61,040 nucleotides of DNA from assembly GCA_964421875.1 (NCBI GenBank), contig CAYQZD010000006.1, forward strand, positions 1-61,040, in the 5' to 3' direction. The first letter of the stretch is position 1. Every line of letters starts with the position of its first letter. The notes under the pieces are model-generated. The model was not told the origin of the DNA. It made no database searches and saw only the letters and a program-made list of their open reading frames with translations. The DNA comes from CAYQZD01 sp964421875. GTDB lineage: Bacteria; Electryoneota; Tariuqbacteria; Tariuqbacterales; Tariuqbacteraceae. Shown here piece by piece: positions 52,977 to 61,040 of the stretch. The translations under genes and the position numbers were made by a program.

Positions 52977-54806
52977 TCATTTCTCAATCCTGTCTTTCAC
53001 AAACTGCGCCAGGTCTTTAACTTCCACGTCCTCAACGTCCTTCGCTGTCATCGCGTCCCGGAACATAATCTGACAGAAGGGGCAGGAGGCGGCGATGGTT
53101 TTGGCACCGCCGGAGGTGATTTCCTCGAAACGCTCGTGATTGATGCGTTTACCCTCGGTCTCCTCGGTGAACAGCATCCCCCCTCCGGCGCCGCAGCAGA
53201 AGGAAGCGTCACCGTGCCGCTTAGCCTCACTGACCTTCACGCCGGAGGCGGCTAAGACTCGGCGGGGCTCTTTGGAGCCTGCGGGCGCGCGGTAACGGCT
53301 TAAGTAACAGGCGTCGTGATAAACCGCGGCGGCGCCGTTCCCGCCGGAAAGTCTCAATTTCCCTGCGTTTATCAGCCCCAGTATATAGGTGGAATGATGC
53401 ACGATTACAAGGTCGCTCCGCAGCCCCATATCCCGGTATTCCTCCAGCGTCCTGAGACAGTGGGGGCAGGTTGTGACCAGAGTTTTGGCTTTCGTTTCGT
53501 TCAATACCGCGATGTTTTCTTCCGCCAGCATCTGGAACAGGAACTCATTGCCGGCGCGGCGCGCAGCGTCGCCGGTGCACTTCTCCTCCTTCAACACGCC
53601 GTAATCAACACCGGCCGCCCTCAAAACCTCGGCGAAGGCTGCGGAGGCTTTGCGGTAGTAGGCGTCATAACGCCCCATACATCCCATCCAGTAAACCGTT
53701 TCCTGCTCCTTATACCAGGGAATACCGTTTTCCTCGATGAAGTCCGCAGCTTCGTCAGGCTGATATTTCCAGGGATTGCCCGACCGTTCCAGGTTGTCGA
53801 AGAGCGGCCGCATCGTGGAGGGGAATTCTCCGCCGGAGACGAATCCCCGCCGGAACTCGATGATGGGTATCACCTGGTCGATGCCCACCGGACATTGATA
53901 AGTGCAGGCTCCGCAGGTGGTGCACTGCCATATCATATCGAAGTTCAGCATCTCGGAGGGATCTTCCATCTCCGGGTTCTTCAGCAGCCCCGCTCTAATG
54001 TCCAGCATCCACTGTTTGGGGTCCAATACCTTCCCGGTGTTGCGCGCGGGGCAATGGTCGAAGCACCTGCCGCACTCCACGCAGGTGAAGGCTCCTAAAG
54101 CCGTGTGTTTGGCTAAATCCGAAAGTTTCTCCGCCCCCATCTCCTCTTTCTCAAAATCCAGCGGTTTGATTCGCGCTAGATGGAAATCTTTGAGGTACAC
54201 GGTGAAGGGGCTGAGTACCAGGTGCAGGTGCTTGCTGCGGATGATGAGCGATACGAAGGCTAAAATCACTACCGAATGAATCCACCAGTTTACCGCGTAA
54301 TTGACTGTTCCCTCCTCAAATAAATACAAGTCAAGCAGATAAGTGACCATCAGTATCAAGATAAACAGCGCCACCAGCCCCGAACTCCAGGATAAATGTT
54401 TCCCCAGCGCTTCCGGCTGCAGAAAAAACCTTCGGAAAGCAAGCGCTATAATTCCGACAATGACGAGTAGGGCGAAGGCCGCCACGATGGTCGAAATTAT
54501 CCGAAATACAATGCCCTCCCCTAAGAACCTCCAGCCAAATCCTCCGCTGAAATGATTCAAGGTGATGATGACGAAAGTTAAGAATCCCCAAAACACAAAC
54601 GAGTGCATCAAACCCGCAAGGGGCCGGCCCTTGATGACTTTCGATTGAAACAGAACTTCACTGAAAAACCTCCATATCCGGAGACTTGCATTATCGAAGC
54701 TGAACTTCCCCGGAGCCTTGCACACTATCCGCAGCCTCATTCCCACCTGCCGGATAAAATCCCCCATAACTATGATAGTCAATACAGCAAGGATAACTGC
54801 CTTCAT
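52977..54806 (-). CDS. HdrD-like Fe-S membrane oxidoreductase
   Basis: A 609-residue protein. The first 190 residues contain about five membrane helices of the nitrate-reductase gamma type with a likely heme site. Two 4Fe-4S clusters follow (CVECGRCFDHCP near 241, CTTCGACTYQCP near 295). Two CCG domains close the protein (MGCMGRYDAYY near 375 and YHDACYLSRYR near 498, with a cysteine pair SFCCGAGGGMLF near 544). It resembles heterodisulfide reductase subunit D and related menaquinol-linked enzymes. It probably links membrane quinols and thiol/disulfide or ferredoxin carriers. It lies near the peroxiredoxin. Confidence 0.9.
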   Translation of the reverse strand: MKAVILAVLTIIVMGDFIRQVGMRLRIVCKAPGKFSFDNASLRIWRFFSEVLFQSKVIKGRPLAGLMHSFVFWGFLTFVIITLNHFSGGFGWRFLGEGIVFRIISTIVAAFALLVIVGIIALAFRRFFLQPEALGKHLSWSSGLVALFILILMVTYLLDLYLFEEGTVNYAVNWWIHSVVILAFVSLIIRSKHLHLVLSPFTVYLKDFHLARIKPLDFEKEEMGAEKLSDLAKHTALGAFTCVECGRCFDHCPARNTGKVLDPKQWMLDIRAGLLKNPEMEDPSEMLNFDMIWQCTTCGACTYQCPVGIDQVIPIIEFRRGFVSGGEFPSTMRPLFDNLERSGNPWKYQPDEAADFIEENGIPWYKEQETVYWMGCMGRYDAYYRKASAAFAEVLRAAGVDYGVLKEEKCTGDAARRAGNEFLFQMLAEENIAVLNETKAKTLVTTCPHCLRTLEEYRDMGLRSDLVIVHHSTYILGLINAGKLRLSGGNGAAAVYHDACYLSRYRAPAGSKEPRRVLAASGVKVSEAKRHGDASFCCGAGGGMLFTEETEGKRINHERFEEITSGGAKTIAASCPFCQIMFRDAMTAKDVEDVEVKDLAQFVKDRIEK

Positions 54807-54881
54807 TGTATAATCCCGATAGTTAGAAGTAAATGGTTATGTATGAGTGTTTATTGTTAAAAATGTATAATGATTTGTTCT

Positions 54882-56069
54882 TTATTCAGTGAGCGCAAGT
54901 TCCATTCTGGCGGAGGAATCCAGACTGAAATCGACTTTGACCGGCTTAATTTTCTGTCCCCTTCTGGTTTTGAGCAGCACCACCACGGGTCGGTTCATAT
55001 TCTGTTGGTTCTCCTCCGCGACCACGCCCAAATATCCGATGATTTCCCGGTTCAAAGATTCAGCCACTTTAACCGGCGTGCCCAAAGGAAAGACATTGAT
55101 AATATTGACTAGTTCCTTGACAATCGCGGAGTTCAGGATACTCCCCGATTCCTCTATTACGGCTGAGATGGCGGCGGGCGGAGCTTTGGGAAGCTTCGAC
55201 ATTGTGCCCGAACAATAATTAATATAGCGGTCTGCTACGGCAAGCACCTCCGCCCAGCGGAAAATCATCCCCGTCTTCTTATGTCTGATTTTCAAGGGTT
55301 CAACATTGTCTCCCTTGAGCCCTGAAGGAAAACCTGTTCCGTCCTGATTCTCATGATGCTGAAGCACGGTCTGAACCTCCATCGCTGAAAAGCACCTCAA
55401 TGAATCCAGCATCATATATCCAACGTGAGAATGATTCTCATACAGCGACATCTCCTCCCCCTTCAGCATAAAATAGGGTTTGTCGCGGATATCGTCCATC
55501 ACTTGAAGTCCGGTATCGTGCAAGAGTGAGGCGCTGGCCATCGAAACCAGCTCTTCCAAGGTAAAGTGAAACCGCTTTCCCAACAGTATTGCTAACATAG
55601 TTACGTCCATCGCGTGCGACAGGGGATTGGTGCCCAGCATCGAGAGGGAGAAAGAGCTGATGGAGGGGATATTTTCGTAGTAGAGTTCCTGCACCAGACG
55701 CTTGACATTCTTGCGGAAATTTCCTTTGGGTTGCAGATTAGCGAATCTCTCATCCTTGGCGAGCTTGTCGGAAACGATTTTCACCGTGGTCTTTTCGCTG
55801 GCTGAGAGCTGCCGCATACCGTGAAAGGTGGCGCTGACTTCCTTAGCCACTCTGCGGCGGGAATCCACGGAAATCGGGTCCTCCGCCTCGATTTCTTCCG
55901 TCCCCTCTTCCTGAATATAGATATACTTGTAACCACGGTCCTTAAGCATAGTGACCAAATCTTGGTCAAGCTTGACGCCGCGGTTGACCAGAAGCATCAT
56001 ATTTTCATCATATACCGGGCGGGCGACCACCGTTCCCAGGGTCGCTTCGTCCAAACCGATTATTTTCAT
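54882..56069 (-). CDS. HD-GYP domain cyclic-di-GMP phosphodiesterase-like protein
   Basis: A 395-residue protein. An N-terminal domain (residues 1-65) resembles the small conserved domain found before HD-GYP units. The HD-GYP domain spans about residues 140-330: ASLLHDTG near 184, NHSHVGYMML near 208 and HHENQDGTGFPSG near 240. The family hydrolyses cyclic-di-GMP. The signature has GFP where GYP is usual, so activity is likely but not certain. It is 75 bp upstream of the HdrD-like gene. Confidence 0.88.
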   Translation of the reverse strand: MKIIGLDEATLGTVVARPVYDENMMLLVNRGVKLDQDLVTMLKDRGYKYIYIQEEGTEEIEAEDPISVDSRRRVAKEVSATFHGMRQLSASEKTTVKIVSDKLAKDERFANLQPKGNFRKNVKRLVQELYYENIPSISSFSLSMLGTNPLSHAMDVTMLAILLGKRFHFTLEELVSMASASLLHDTGLQVMDDIRDKPYFMLKGEEMSLYENHSHVGYMMLDSLRCFSAMEVQTVLQHHENQDGTGFPSGLKGDNVEPLKIRHKKTGMIFRWAEVLAVADRYINYCSGTMSKLPKAPPAAISAVIEESGSILNSAIVKELVNIINVFPLGTPVKVAESLNREIIGYLGVVAEENQQNMNRPVVVLLKTRRGQKIKPVKVDFSLDSSARMELALTE

Positions 56070-56390
56070 AGCGCTCCTTCATAGGGCATCGAGCCCTTCG
56101 TAGTAAAATCAGATGAGATTAAATTCTGACACAAAAAATACCAGTGAATTATTATCTCATAAGCGATAGTTTTACTGTCAGCTAAGCTCCCCTTAGAACT
56201 TGAAAAATCCGTTGCGATTGATTAAATTACAGATTACATCAATTCACTGATATAAAGCGCAAATGTCATCAGCCGTACGGCTGATCCTTCTTTTTCGGAG
56301 GGATTCCGGCTGCGCCGGAACGACTATTTTGCCTGTTACTTCATAAGAATATAGTGTTACTGAGAAACAGTCTTTAACAATATATCCAAT
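56070..56390. repeat. Gene-free divergent spacer with palindromes
   Basis: Two genes leave this 321-bp spacer in opposite directions. It holds a perfect 18-bp palindrome ATCAGCCGTACGGCTGAT (56268-56285), followed by CCTTCTTTTT, and a GGATTCCGGCTGCGCCGGAA copy at about 56301-56322. I see no gene. Confidence 0.65.
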
Positions 56391-56810
56391 ATGAATCCGA
56401 CTGCGTTAATCATCGACGATAACTTCAAGTACACCTCGATGCTGACAGACAGGCTTGTGGGCCGGGGATGCAGGGTCGAGCATACCAACTCGTCTAAAGC
56501 GGGAAAAGACCGACTGAACGAGGTTTCCTCAAACCATTATGATTTAATCTTCACCGATATTACGATGGAATCGCAGGTGTCCGGTATTTTTCTCACGCCG
56601 GAAATCCGTCGTATGGGTTTTAAAGGTTGTCTAATCGTTTATTCAACCGGATTCAATTTCCCCGCAGTGTTGGGAATCTCCCGCCTGTTCTTTTGGATTT
56701 TAGGCGCTGACGGATTAATTCCCAAAGCGGGACTAATTCGGGGAAAACCTCAACTTGTGTCTATGACTAAGAAACCGCTGTTGAATTTTGTCAAGGAAGC
56801 CTTGGTTTGA
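56391..56810 (+). CDS. Single-domain response regulator, divergent
   Basis: A 139-residue receiver domain with no output domain. Acidic pocket residues are in ALIIDDNF, the phosphoacceptor is Asp in LIFTDITMES near residue 55, and the conserved lysine is in LIPKAG near 116. The helix after the phosphoacceptor is lengthened (ESQVSGIFLTPEIRRMGF), so it is a divergent member. It stands alone between the HD-GYP and patatin genes, both in the opposite direction. Its kinase partner is unknown. Confidence 0.78.
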   Translation: MNPTALIIDDNFKYTSMLTDRLVGRGCRVEHTNSSKAGKDRLNEVSSNHYDLIFTDITMESQVSGIFLTPEIRRMGFKGCLIVYSTGFNFPAVLGISRLFFWILGADGLIPKAGLIRGKPQLVSMTKKPLLNFVKEALV

Positions 56811-56905
56811 ATCGTCGGCGCGAGCGATATGCTCATAACTTAGTTTACTTCATCGCATATCAAAAATAATATATTTTATAAATATACTGCAAGTTCGCCA
56901 GAAAA

Positions 56906-57829
56906 TCAAGGATTTCGGGTGAACGGCTTTGGCGCCATCTTTCTGAAAAGCCTCCGGATCGACCTCGCCTTCCGTTTCATTTTTCTTTTAATTTCCCCGG
57001 TTTTTGCTCTACCGGATTGATAACCAATCTTCACCAAATCTTCCATCCGATCGAATTCAGTCCAATGATACTCACTGATGTCCGGATGAATCACAACATC
57101 GGCGGTGACAAGCATTCTTTTGGTCAACTCTTTCGATTTAATGGCGCTGGCGCGGAGCAGTATGTCCAATCCGTTATCCAGAGGAGGCGCAGGAATCAGG
57201 TTGCGGCTGACATCCATCGCCACCACAAATTCCGCCCCTAATTCCCAGGCTGTGGTGCTGGGGACCAGGTCTGAAGCTTCGCCGTCCGCCAGTTGTTTGC
57301 CGTCATATTCCACCGGCGGCAGAAAACCGGGGATGGCGCTGGAAGCCATCACCGCGGTAATAACGTCACCTTCGGTGAACACAACTTTCTCGCCTGTCAA
57401 GAGGTCCACCGCTATAGCCGCGAAGGGGATAGAGAGGTCTTCAATCCTGCTCGTTTCTATCAATTGTCGCAAAGCCTTGGCAAACTGTTCCGGTTTGAAA
57501 ACGCCGGGGCTGGACAGCGAATGGCTGAGGATGATCAATTCCCCTATGCGGCGCGCCATATGTTGCCAGAATCCTTCTTTGTCGTCGCTTTCCTTCCTAT
57601 ATGCCTTAAGCCCGGTGGAGTCGAATTCATGGGAATCGATGTATTCTCTGAAACGACTAATCAATATGTCGGAACTGCGGGTTTCCGCGTACATCGCTCC
57701 CACAATTGAACCCATACTGGTGCCGACAATTAAATCCGGCGCGATGCCCGCTTCCTCCAGGGCTTTTAACAGACCGACATGCGCCAATCCTCGGGCTCCT
57801 CCACCGCCAAGCGCTAAACTGACTTTCAT
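56906..57829 (-). CDS. Patatin-like phospholipase, RssA type
   Basis: A 307-residue hydrolase of the patatin family. The oxyanion hole is GGGGARGLAHVGLL at residue 7, and the catalytic serine lies in VGTSMGS near 40. The catalytic aspartate is in DGEASDLVP near 183. It probably acts on phospholipid or other acyl esters in the cytoplasm. A basic tail (residues 275-307, rich in Arg and Lys) may bind membranes. No partner gene is adjacent. Confidence 0.9.
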   Translation of the reverse strand: MKVSLALGGGGARGLAHVGLLKALEEAGIAPDLIVGTSMGSIVGAMYAETRSSDILISRFREYIDSHEFDSTGLKAYRKESDDKEGFWQHMARRIGELIILSHSLSSPGVFKPEQFAKALRQLIETSRIEDLSIPFAAIAVDLLTGEKVVFTEGDVITAVMASSAIPGFLPPVEYDGKQLADGEASDLVPSTTAWELGAEFVVAMDVSRNLIPAPPLDNGLDILLRASAIKSKELTKRMLVTADVVIHPDISEYHWTEFDRMEDLVKIGYQSGRAKTGEIKRKMKRKARSIRRLFRKMAPKPFTRNP

Positions 57830-57948
57830 AATTAAAAGCAGACCATTTATTACTTGTTGGAATGTTTTTCACCTATCGGAACAACAGGTCTATTATAATT
57901 CTATCGAGGGAGATTGTCAAATATTTTTACTGCAGAGTATTAATCGGC

Positions 57949-57983
57949 GAAAAAAAAGGGGCTTCGGGATGACCCGAAGCCCC
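57949..57983 (-). terminator. Terminator of the second sorting-domain gene
   Basis: Perfect 11-bp stem GGGGCTTCGGG / CCCGAAGCCCC with a 4-nt loop (57958-57983). On the minus strand it is followed by a T-run (AAAAAAA at 57951-57957). Confidence 0.92.
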
Positions 57984-58023
57984 ATTATGCGCTTAGAGCA
58001 ATATGCCGGATGATCGCATTCAA

Positions 58024-60150
58024 TCACTTCAATAATAGCGTCTTTACCGTCTGAACCTCGCCTCCAACCTTCAACCTGAAGAAATATACTCCCGAGGACA
58101 TCCCTTCACCATTGAACACAGTGGTATGCGCGCCTGCCGCTGCGAAACCTTCATAAACCACAGCAGCCTGGCGGCCGGAGATATCGTAAACGCTGAGTTT
58201 AATGAAAGCGTTTTCAGACAGCGAGTAGCGAATCTCAGCGGTAGGATTGAAGGGATTGGGATAGACTCCGGTCAGATCAAAACTGCCGGGCGAAGCGATT
58301 TGACCCAAATCGTCGAACCAACCGAAGACCGCCCAGCCCAGATTGTGGTTCAATGCGCCGTCACCAGCTAATTTGGTGAAGTCGAACTGGTCGGAGCTGA
58401 GCACCGTGTCAGGCCTTGTCCCTACTTTGCCTACATAGGTATAGTTACCCGGCGGGGCGTAACCGGGAACGTTTTGCAGGATGCCGGTGCGGATAATGGT
58501 CTGACCCGGCTGAATCGGCAGTCCGGTGCGCAGAATCACAGGCCCGTAAACCGCCCCGTTGGGGAGAATCACATCGGTCCAGGCGTCGAAATTGATGACA
58601 TTGTTGGTGTTGTTGACAATCTGAGCGTCGAAGGTAAAGCTGCCTCCGCCGGCGGGAATCTGAATCGGCATTGCGGTGGGAGTTAGAGTGACTGCCAAGT
58701 CCCCCATAATCGCGCTTTTTGGAACCCGCTGATAAATCACCGGATTGTCGGTCCAGCTTCCCTCGGTTTGGACAATGCCCCCGGCGTCACGGTCTTGAAT
58801 GTAGAGCACGTGCAGGCAGTCGTCGACTTTTAAAGCCATTGTCGGCCAACCCTCGCTCATACACTGGCCGGCGGGAGCGGCGGGTGTGTGGGTGTTGGTG
58901 ATGTTGATTCCTTCGGACCAGGTGGCTCCGTTATCTCGCGAGCAAGCAGCGTAAACATCCCAGTTGCCGTAGCCTGCTGCCGAGGAATCGCCGGGAGTGG
59001 TGCACTGCTGCCAGGTGCAGAAGAGGTTGCCCTCGCTGTCGAGGCCGAGACAGGGGAGATCCCAGCATAGATGCCAGGCTCCCGGATCGTTGTGAGCCAC
59101 CGTACCGCCGAATTGAAGCTGACCGGCGATTTGGGTGTGCCCTGTCGCTTGCGACCAATGCCAGAGGATACTGGCGTCGTTGTTGGCGGTGGAGGGATAA
59201 TTCAGGGCGCTGTAGGCGATATGCAGGTTGTCGTTGTTGTCGTAAATTGCATTTGCTGTAGTCCAGGCGCGGACGTTGTTGGTCATCGGATGCCCAGGCT
59301 GGCCGAAGTTGGTGATGTTGGTCGCGGTGTTGAAGTTCCAGGTGACGCCGTCGTTGGATTCGATGTAGTAAACGTCCTCCTCGGTATAAGTGGTTCCAAG
59401 CGGCTTGAGGAATACAATGGCCACCTTGTTGGACACCGGCGAAGCCGCCATAGTATGCGCCACCGAGCTCATTGAGGTGCTCGCCGGCACCGGGACCGCC
59501 TGACTGAAGGTGTAGCCGCCGTCCTGGCTCCGGCTGTAGTAAATCGTGGCTGTGGGATTGGGCTGAGCCACAACGTGCACATATCCCTGATGGTCGATGA
59601 CTCCATGCGGCCAGGTTAGCTGAACACCGGATTGCGGGACAAAAGTTTCGTGGAAAGTTCCCGCTCCTGTAGTGTCGAAACAGCATACGGATTGGTTGAC
59701 GGTGCCAATAGTGCTGTGGTAGAACGCCTTCCATACATCGCCTACCATTGAACCGGTGCAGTAGCCTGAGCGGTTGGTGTTGAGCTGCACGCCGATAGTG
59801 TCGCCGCCGGGGTAGTAGTTACCGAAGATATTTCGGTTGGTGGCGCCGGACTCCATCCCCTTCATCCAGGCGCAGAACATCATCCCGGTGGTGTTCACTC
59901 CGAGTTGGCGCGAGGTGGTTCCGTTGTGCTGGTAGTCGTACCAGGTCATCCCCATCAAATGGATAGTGCCCACATAGTCGTCGGTGGGGGAGGTCCAGTC
60001 TCCCTTAAACGGCACAGGATTGACTGCCGGGGGCAGCGGGCTGTCGGGCCCGATGACCGGGTCGGGAGCGACGTCAGCAAATAGATAAACCGGGAACGCC
60101 AGCAGCAACGCGATTAGAGTTATTCTAATGAACATCTTCTCTCTCCTCAA
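58024..60150 (-). CDS. Secreted protein with Por/type IX sorting domain
   Basis: A 708-residue secreted protein, preceded by GAGGAGAG. A signal peptide spans residues 1-25. The central part is rich in Trp, Tyr and Asn and repeats motifs such as IYYSRSQDGGYTFS and ACSRDNGATWSEG, typical of BNR/sialidase-like beta-propeller repeats. The last 80 residues are the sorting domain: GVYPNPFNPTAEIRYSL, then SSGVYFFRLKVGG and QTVKTLLLK. It is probably surface-attached and may bind or degrade glycans. Catalytic residues of a sialidase are not clear, so an enzymatic role is not claimed. Promoter at 60274-60302. Confidence 0.87.
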   Translation of the reverse strand: MRREKMFIRITLIALLLAFPVYLFADVAPDPVIGPDSPLPPAVNPVPFKGDWTSPTDDYVGTIHLMGMTWYDYQHNGTTSRQLGVNTTGMMFCAWMKGMESGATNRNIFGNYYPGGDTIGVQLNTNRSGYCTGSMVGDVWKAFYHSTIGTVNQSVCCFDTTGAGTFHETFVPQSGVQLTWPHGVIDHQGYVHVVAQPNPTATIYYSRSQDGGYTFSQAVPVPASTSMSSVAHTMAASPVSNKVAIVFLKPLGTTYTEEDVYYIESNDGVTWNFNTATNITNFGQPGHPMTNNVRAWTTANAIYDNNDNLHIAYSALNYPSTANNDASILWHWSQATGHTQIAGQLQFGGTVAHNDPGAWHLCWDLPCLGLDSEGNLFCTWQQCTTPGDSSAAGYGNWDVYAACSRDNGATWSEGINITNTHTPAAPAGQCMSEGWPTMALKVDDCLHVLYIQDRDAGGIVQTEGSWTDNPVIYQRVPKSAIMGDLAVTLTPTAMPIQIPAGGGSFTFDAQIVNNTNNVINFDAWTDVILPNGAVYGPVILRTGLPIQPGQTIIRTGILQNVPGYAPPGNYTYVGKVGTRPDTVLSSDQFDFTKLAGDGALNHNLGWAVFGWFDDLGQIASPGSFDLTGVYPNPFNPTAEIRYSLSENAFIKLSVYDISGRQAAVVYEGFAAAGAHTTVFNGEGMSSGVYFFRLKVGGEVQTVKTLLLK

Positions 60151-60273
60151 AAGTTGTTTTTGGTTATGGATTGACTCGAAAAGTTATGCGTGTAAGTCTC
60201 TTATGGTAAGCAAAAATCGAATTGATGTCAGATGAAAGCCGGTCCGATGTTTCAAACGGTAGGTGTAAAATGT

Positions 60274-60302
60274 ATTATATGAATTTTATATTATTATGTC
60301 AA
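60274..60302 (-). promoter_or_regulatory. Near-consensus sigma-70 promoter of the second sorting-domain gene
   Basis: On the minus strand TTGACA (60302-60297), a 17-bp spacer and TATAAT (60279-60274), an exact consensus. The transcript would have a leader of about 117 nt. Confidence 0.88.
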
Positions 60303-60448
60303 GATTTCGCAGAATTTTATTAGCGGCAATTTAGATTGACGCAGTTGCTTTCAGCATTGAATCTGTATATATTGTCACTATATCCCTGATAGGAAAACCG
60401 AGCGCTTTTCTTCATTTACGGTTTAGGTTAAAAAAAAAAGCTTTTGGG

Positions 60449-60473
60449 AACACTTTACCTATATGAAGTCAGC
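60449..60473. repeat. Dispersed 25-bp repeat, copy 2 (copy 1 at 19530-19554)
   Basis: AACACTTTACCTATATGAAG and the following bases match 19530-19554 with only two mismatches over 25 bp. No function is known. Confidence 0.6.
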
Positions 60474-60681
60474 ATTGACACTGATGTTCTTCCCCTAAGA
60501 TAAAAAGTTCCCGCGGGGATGACTACTCCGGTTGATTTTACCGTTGATTTGGTCGGGAGTTTTCAGTTGTCAAGGCCGAACCCACAGGGTTCGCTTTGTA
60601 CAGCCTTGACAACAATCGGAAATATATTGAAAACGGGGCTTTGATGAAGCGTTAAGATTCGTCAAAGCCGTTGACTACATC

Positions 60682-61040
60682 TTATATTTTGATAACTCCG
60701 TGGTTTGAATCTTCCCAAATGATGTTTTCCACCAGAGTAAAGTGGACGAATTCTAGCAGTTTTCTGGAAGTGGCGACAATGGCTTTACCGCTCCCTTTAT
60801 GCTGTTTCAACCGCAGATAGAAATCGCGCAATATGGGATTATACCTTATCATCACCAGCGTGCATTGAACTAAGGTCGCCCGCATCAGCCGATTGCCCCG
60901 CTTGGTGATTCTGCCATAATGGACAGTGTTGTTCGATATTCTAACGCTTGGCACCAGCCCGAAATAGGCGTTCATTTTCTTCTTGTGGGGGAAGTCGCCG
61001 ATGTCGCCGATAGCGCACAGGAGAATGGAAGCGCTGACAT
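60682..61040 (-). mobile_element. IS110-family transposase, C-terminal part, running off the window
   Basis: At least 119 residues of an IS110/IS116/IS902-type transposase. The start lies beyond the right edge, and the frame stays open from 60975 to 61040: the text VSASILLCAIGDIGDFPHKK continues directly into NAYFGLVPSVRISNN, the signature of the C-terminal transposase domain. After it come RITKRGNRLMRATLVQCT and the end at 60684. The first ATG inside the window (60975) is therefore not a true start. IS110 elements use a DEDD active site encoded in the missing N-terminal part. Confidence 0.88.

Larger units (their letters stand above)
60151..60681. other. Gene-free stretch between secreted-protein gene and IS110
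   Basis: About 530 bp without a gene. It holds the minus-strand promoter (60274-60302), a dispersed 25-bp repeat at 60449-60473 and an AT-rich run. The part from 60540 to 60680 may hold the end of the IS110 element, but I could not define it. Confidence 0.6.

Noticed and set aside
53316..54098. 260-codon plus-strand frame
   Set aside because: It lies inside the HdrD-like gene on the opposite strand and shows no family signature.
57105..58013. 302-codon plus-strand frame
   Set aside because: It is antisense to the patatin gene and runs through the terminator at 57949; composition is unlike a protein.
60682..60975. A complete 97-residue gene starting at 60975
   Set aside because: The frame is open to the window edge and the upstream text matches the IS110 domain, so the gene is a truncated transposase.

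Overview
The window is about 61 kb of a bacterial genome, probably an assembled scaffold, since there is a 10-N gap at 42047-42056. Two large secreted proteins end in Por/type IX-type C-terminal sorting domains (PNPFNP motif). There are two PorV/PorQ-like outer-membrane proteins and a TonB-dependent receptor. These place the organism in the FCB superphylum or a related uncultured Gram-negative phylum; I cannot name the species. Genes are moderately GC-rich, and the gaps between them are full of short dispersed palindromes.

Layout. 0.2-7.1 kb: a membrane flippase-like protein and a PHP phosphatase, a DUF4438 protein, HD and HAD hydrolases, class I fructose-1,6-bisphosphatase and an HDOD protein. 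7.6-15.7 kb: a large sorting-domain protein, a PorV-like protein, arsenate reductase with a possible coupled small ORF, an SH3 protein, a lipoprotein of the SAM-hydroxide adenosyltransferase family and an orphan ABC ATPase. 16.4-22.1 kb: a redox cluster. 22.1-31 kb: a helicase-nuclease, tRNA-Gly(CCC), a DUF512 radical-SAM protein, Der and PriA. 31-42 kb: an APC/SLC12-type transporter, a peptidase-MA-like protein, a PorV-like protein, archaeal-type GatD, two tandem paralogous lipoproteins, a TonB receptor and an AT-rich membrane gene at the gap. 42.3-50.6 kb: a signalling island (sigma-54 activator, Cache-like histidine kinase, double-receiver regulator, SLC13 transporter, receiver-CBS and CBS proteins). 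50.6-57.8 kb, mostly minus strand: RdgB, an orphan EutN/CcmL protein, GxxExxY, YjbQ, peroxiredoxin, an HdrD-like Fe-S membrane protein, HD-GYP, a receiver and a patatin. 58-61 kb: a second sorting-domain protein and a truncated IS110 transposase.

The most interesting system is at 16.4-22.1 kb. Three neighbouring genes each have one in-frame UGA exactly where the first cysteine of a CxxC redox motif should be, giving UGEC, URE-C and ULEC. Each UGA is followed by a hairpin whose loop starts 17-20 nt downstream and begins with G, which fits the bacterial SECIS pattern. I read them as selenoproteins: a lipoprotein thioredoxin (17899-18768), an exported TlpA-like thioredoxin (18952-19500), and a 45-residue membrane microprotein ending ULECIGIG (19702-19839), a Sec form of the CD1871A family. 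A Cys-rich lipoprotein and an outer-membrane barrel lie upstream; a membrane polyferredoxin and a V4R protein lie downstream. My model is an electron path from cytoplasmic ferredoxin-type clusters through the microprotein to periplasmic selenothioredoxins and an envelope acceptor. UGA is an ordinary stop elsewhere in the window (for example fbp), so this is local recoding and not a changed genetic code. No selA, selB, selD or tRNA-Sec lies inside the window.
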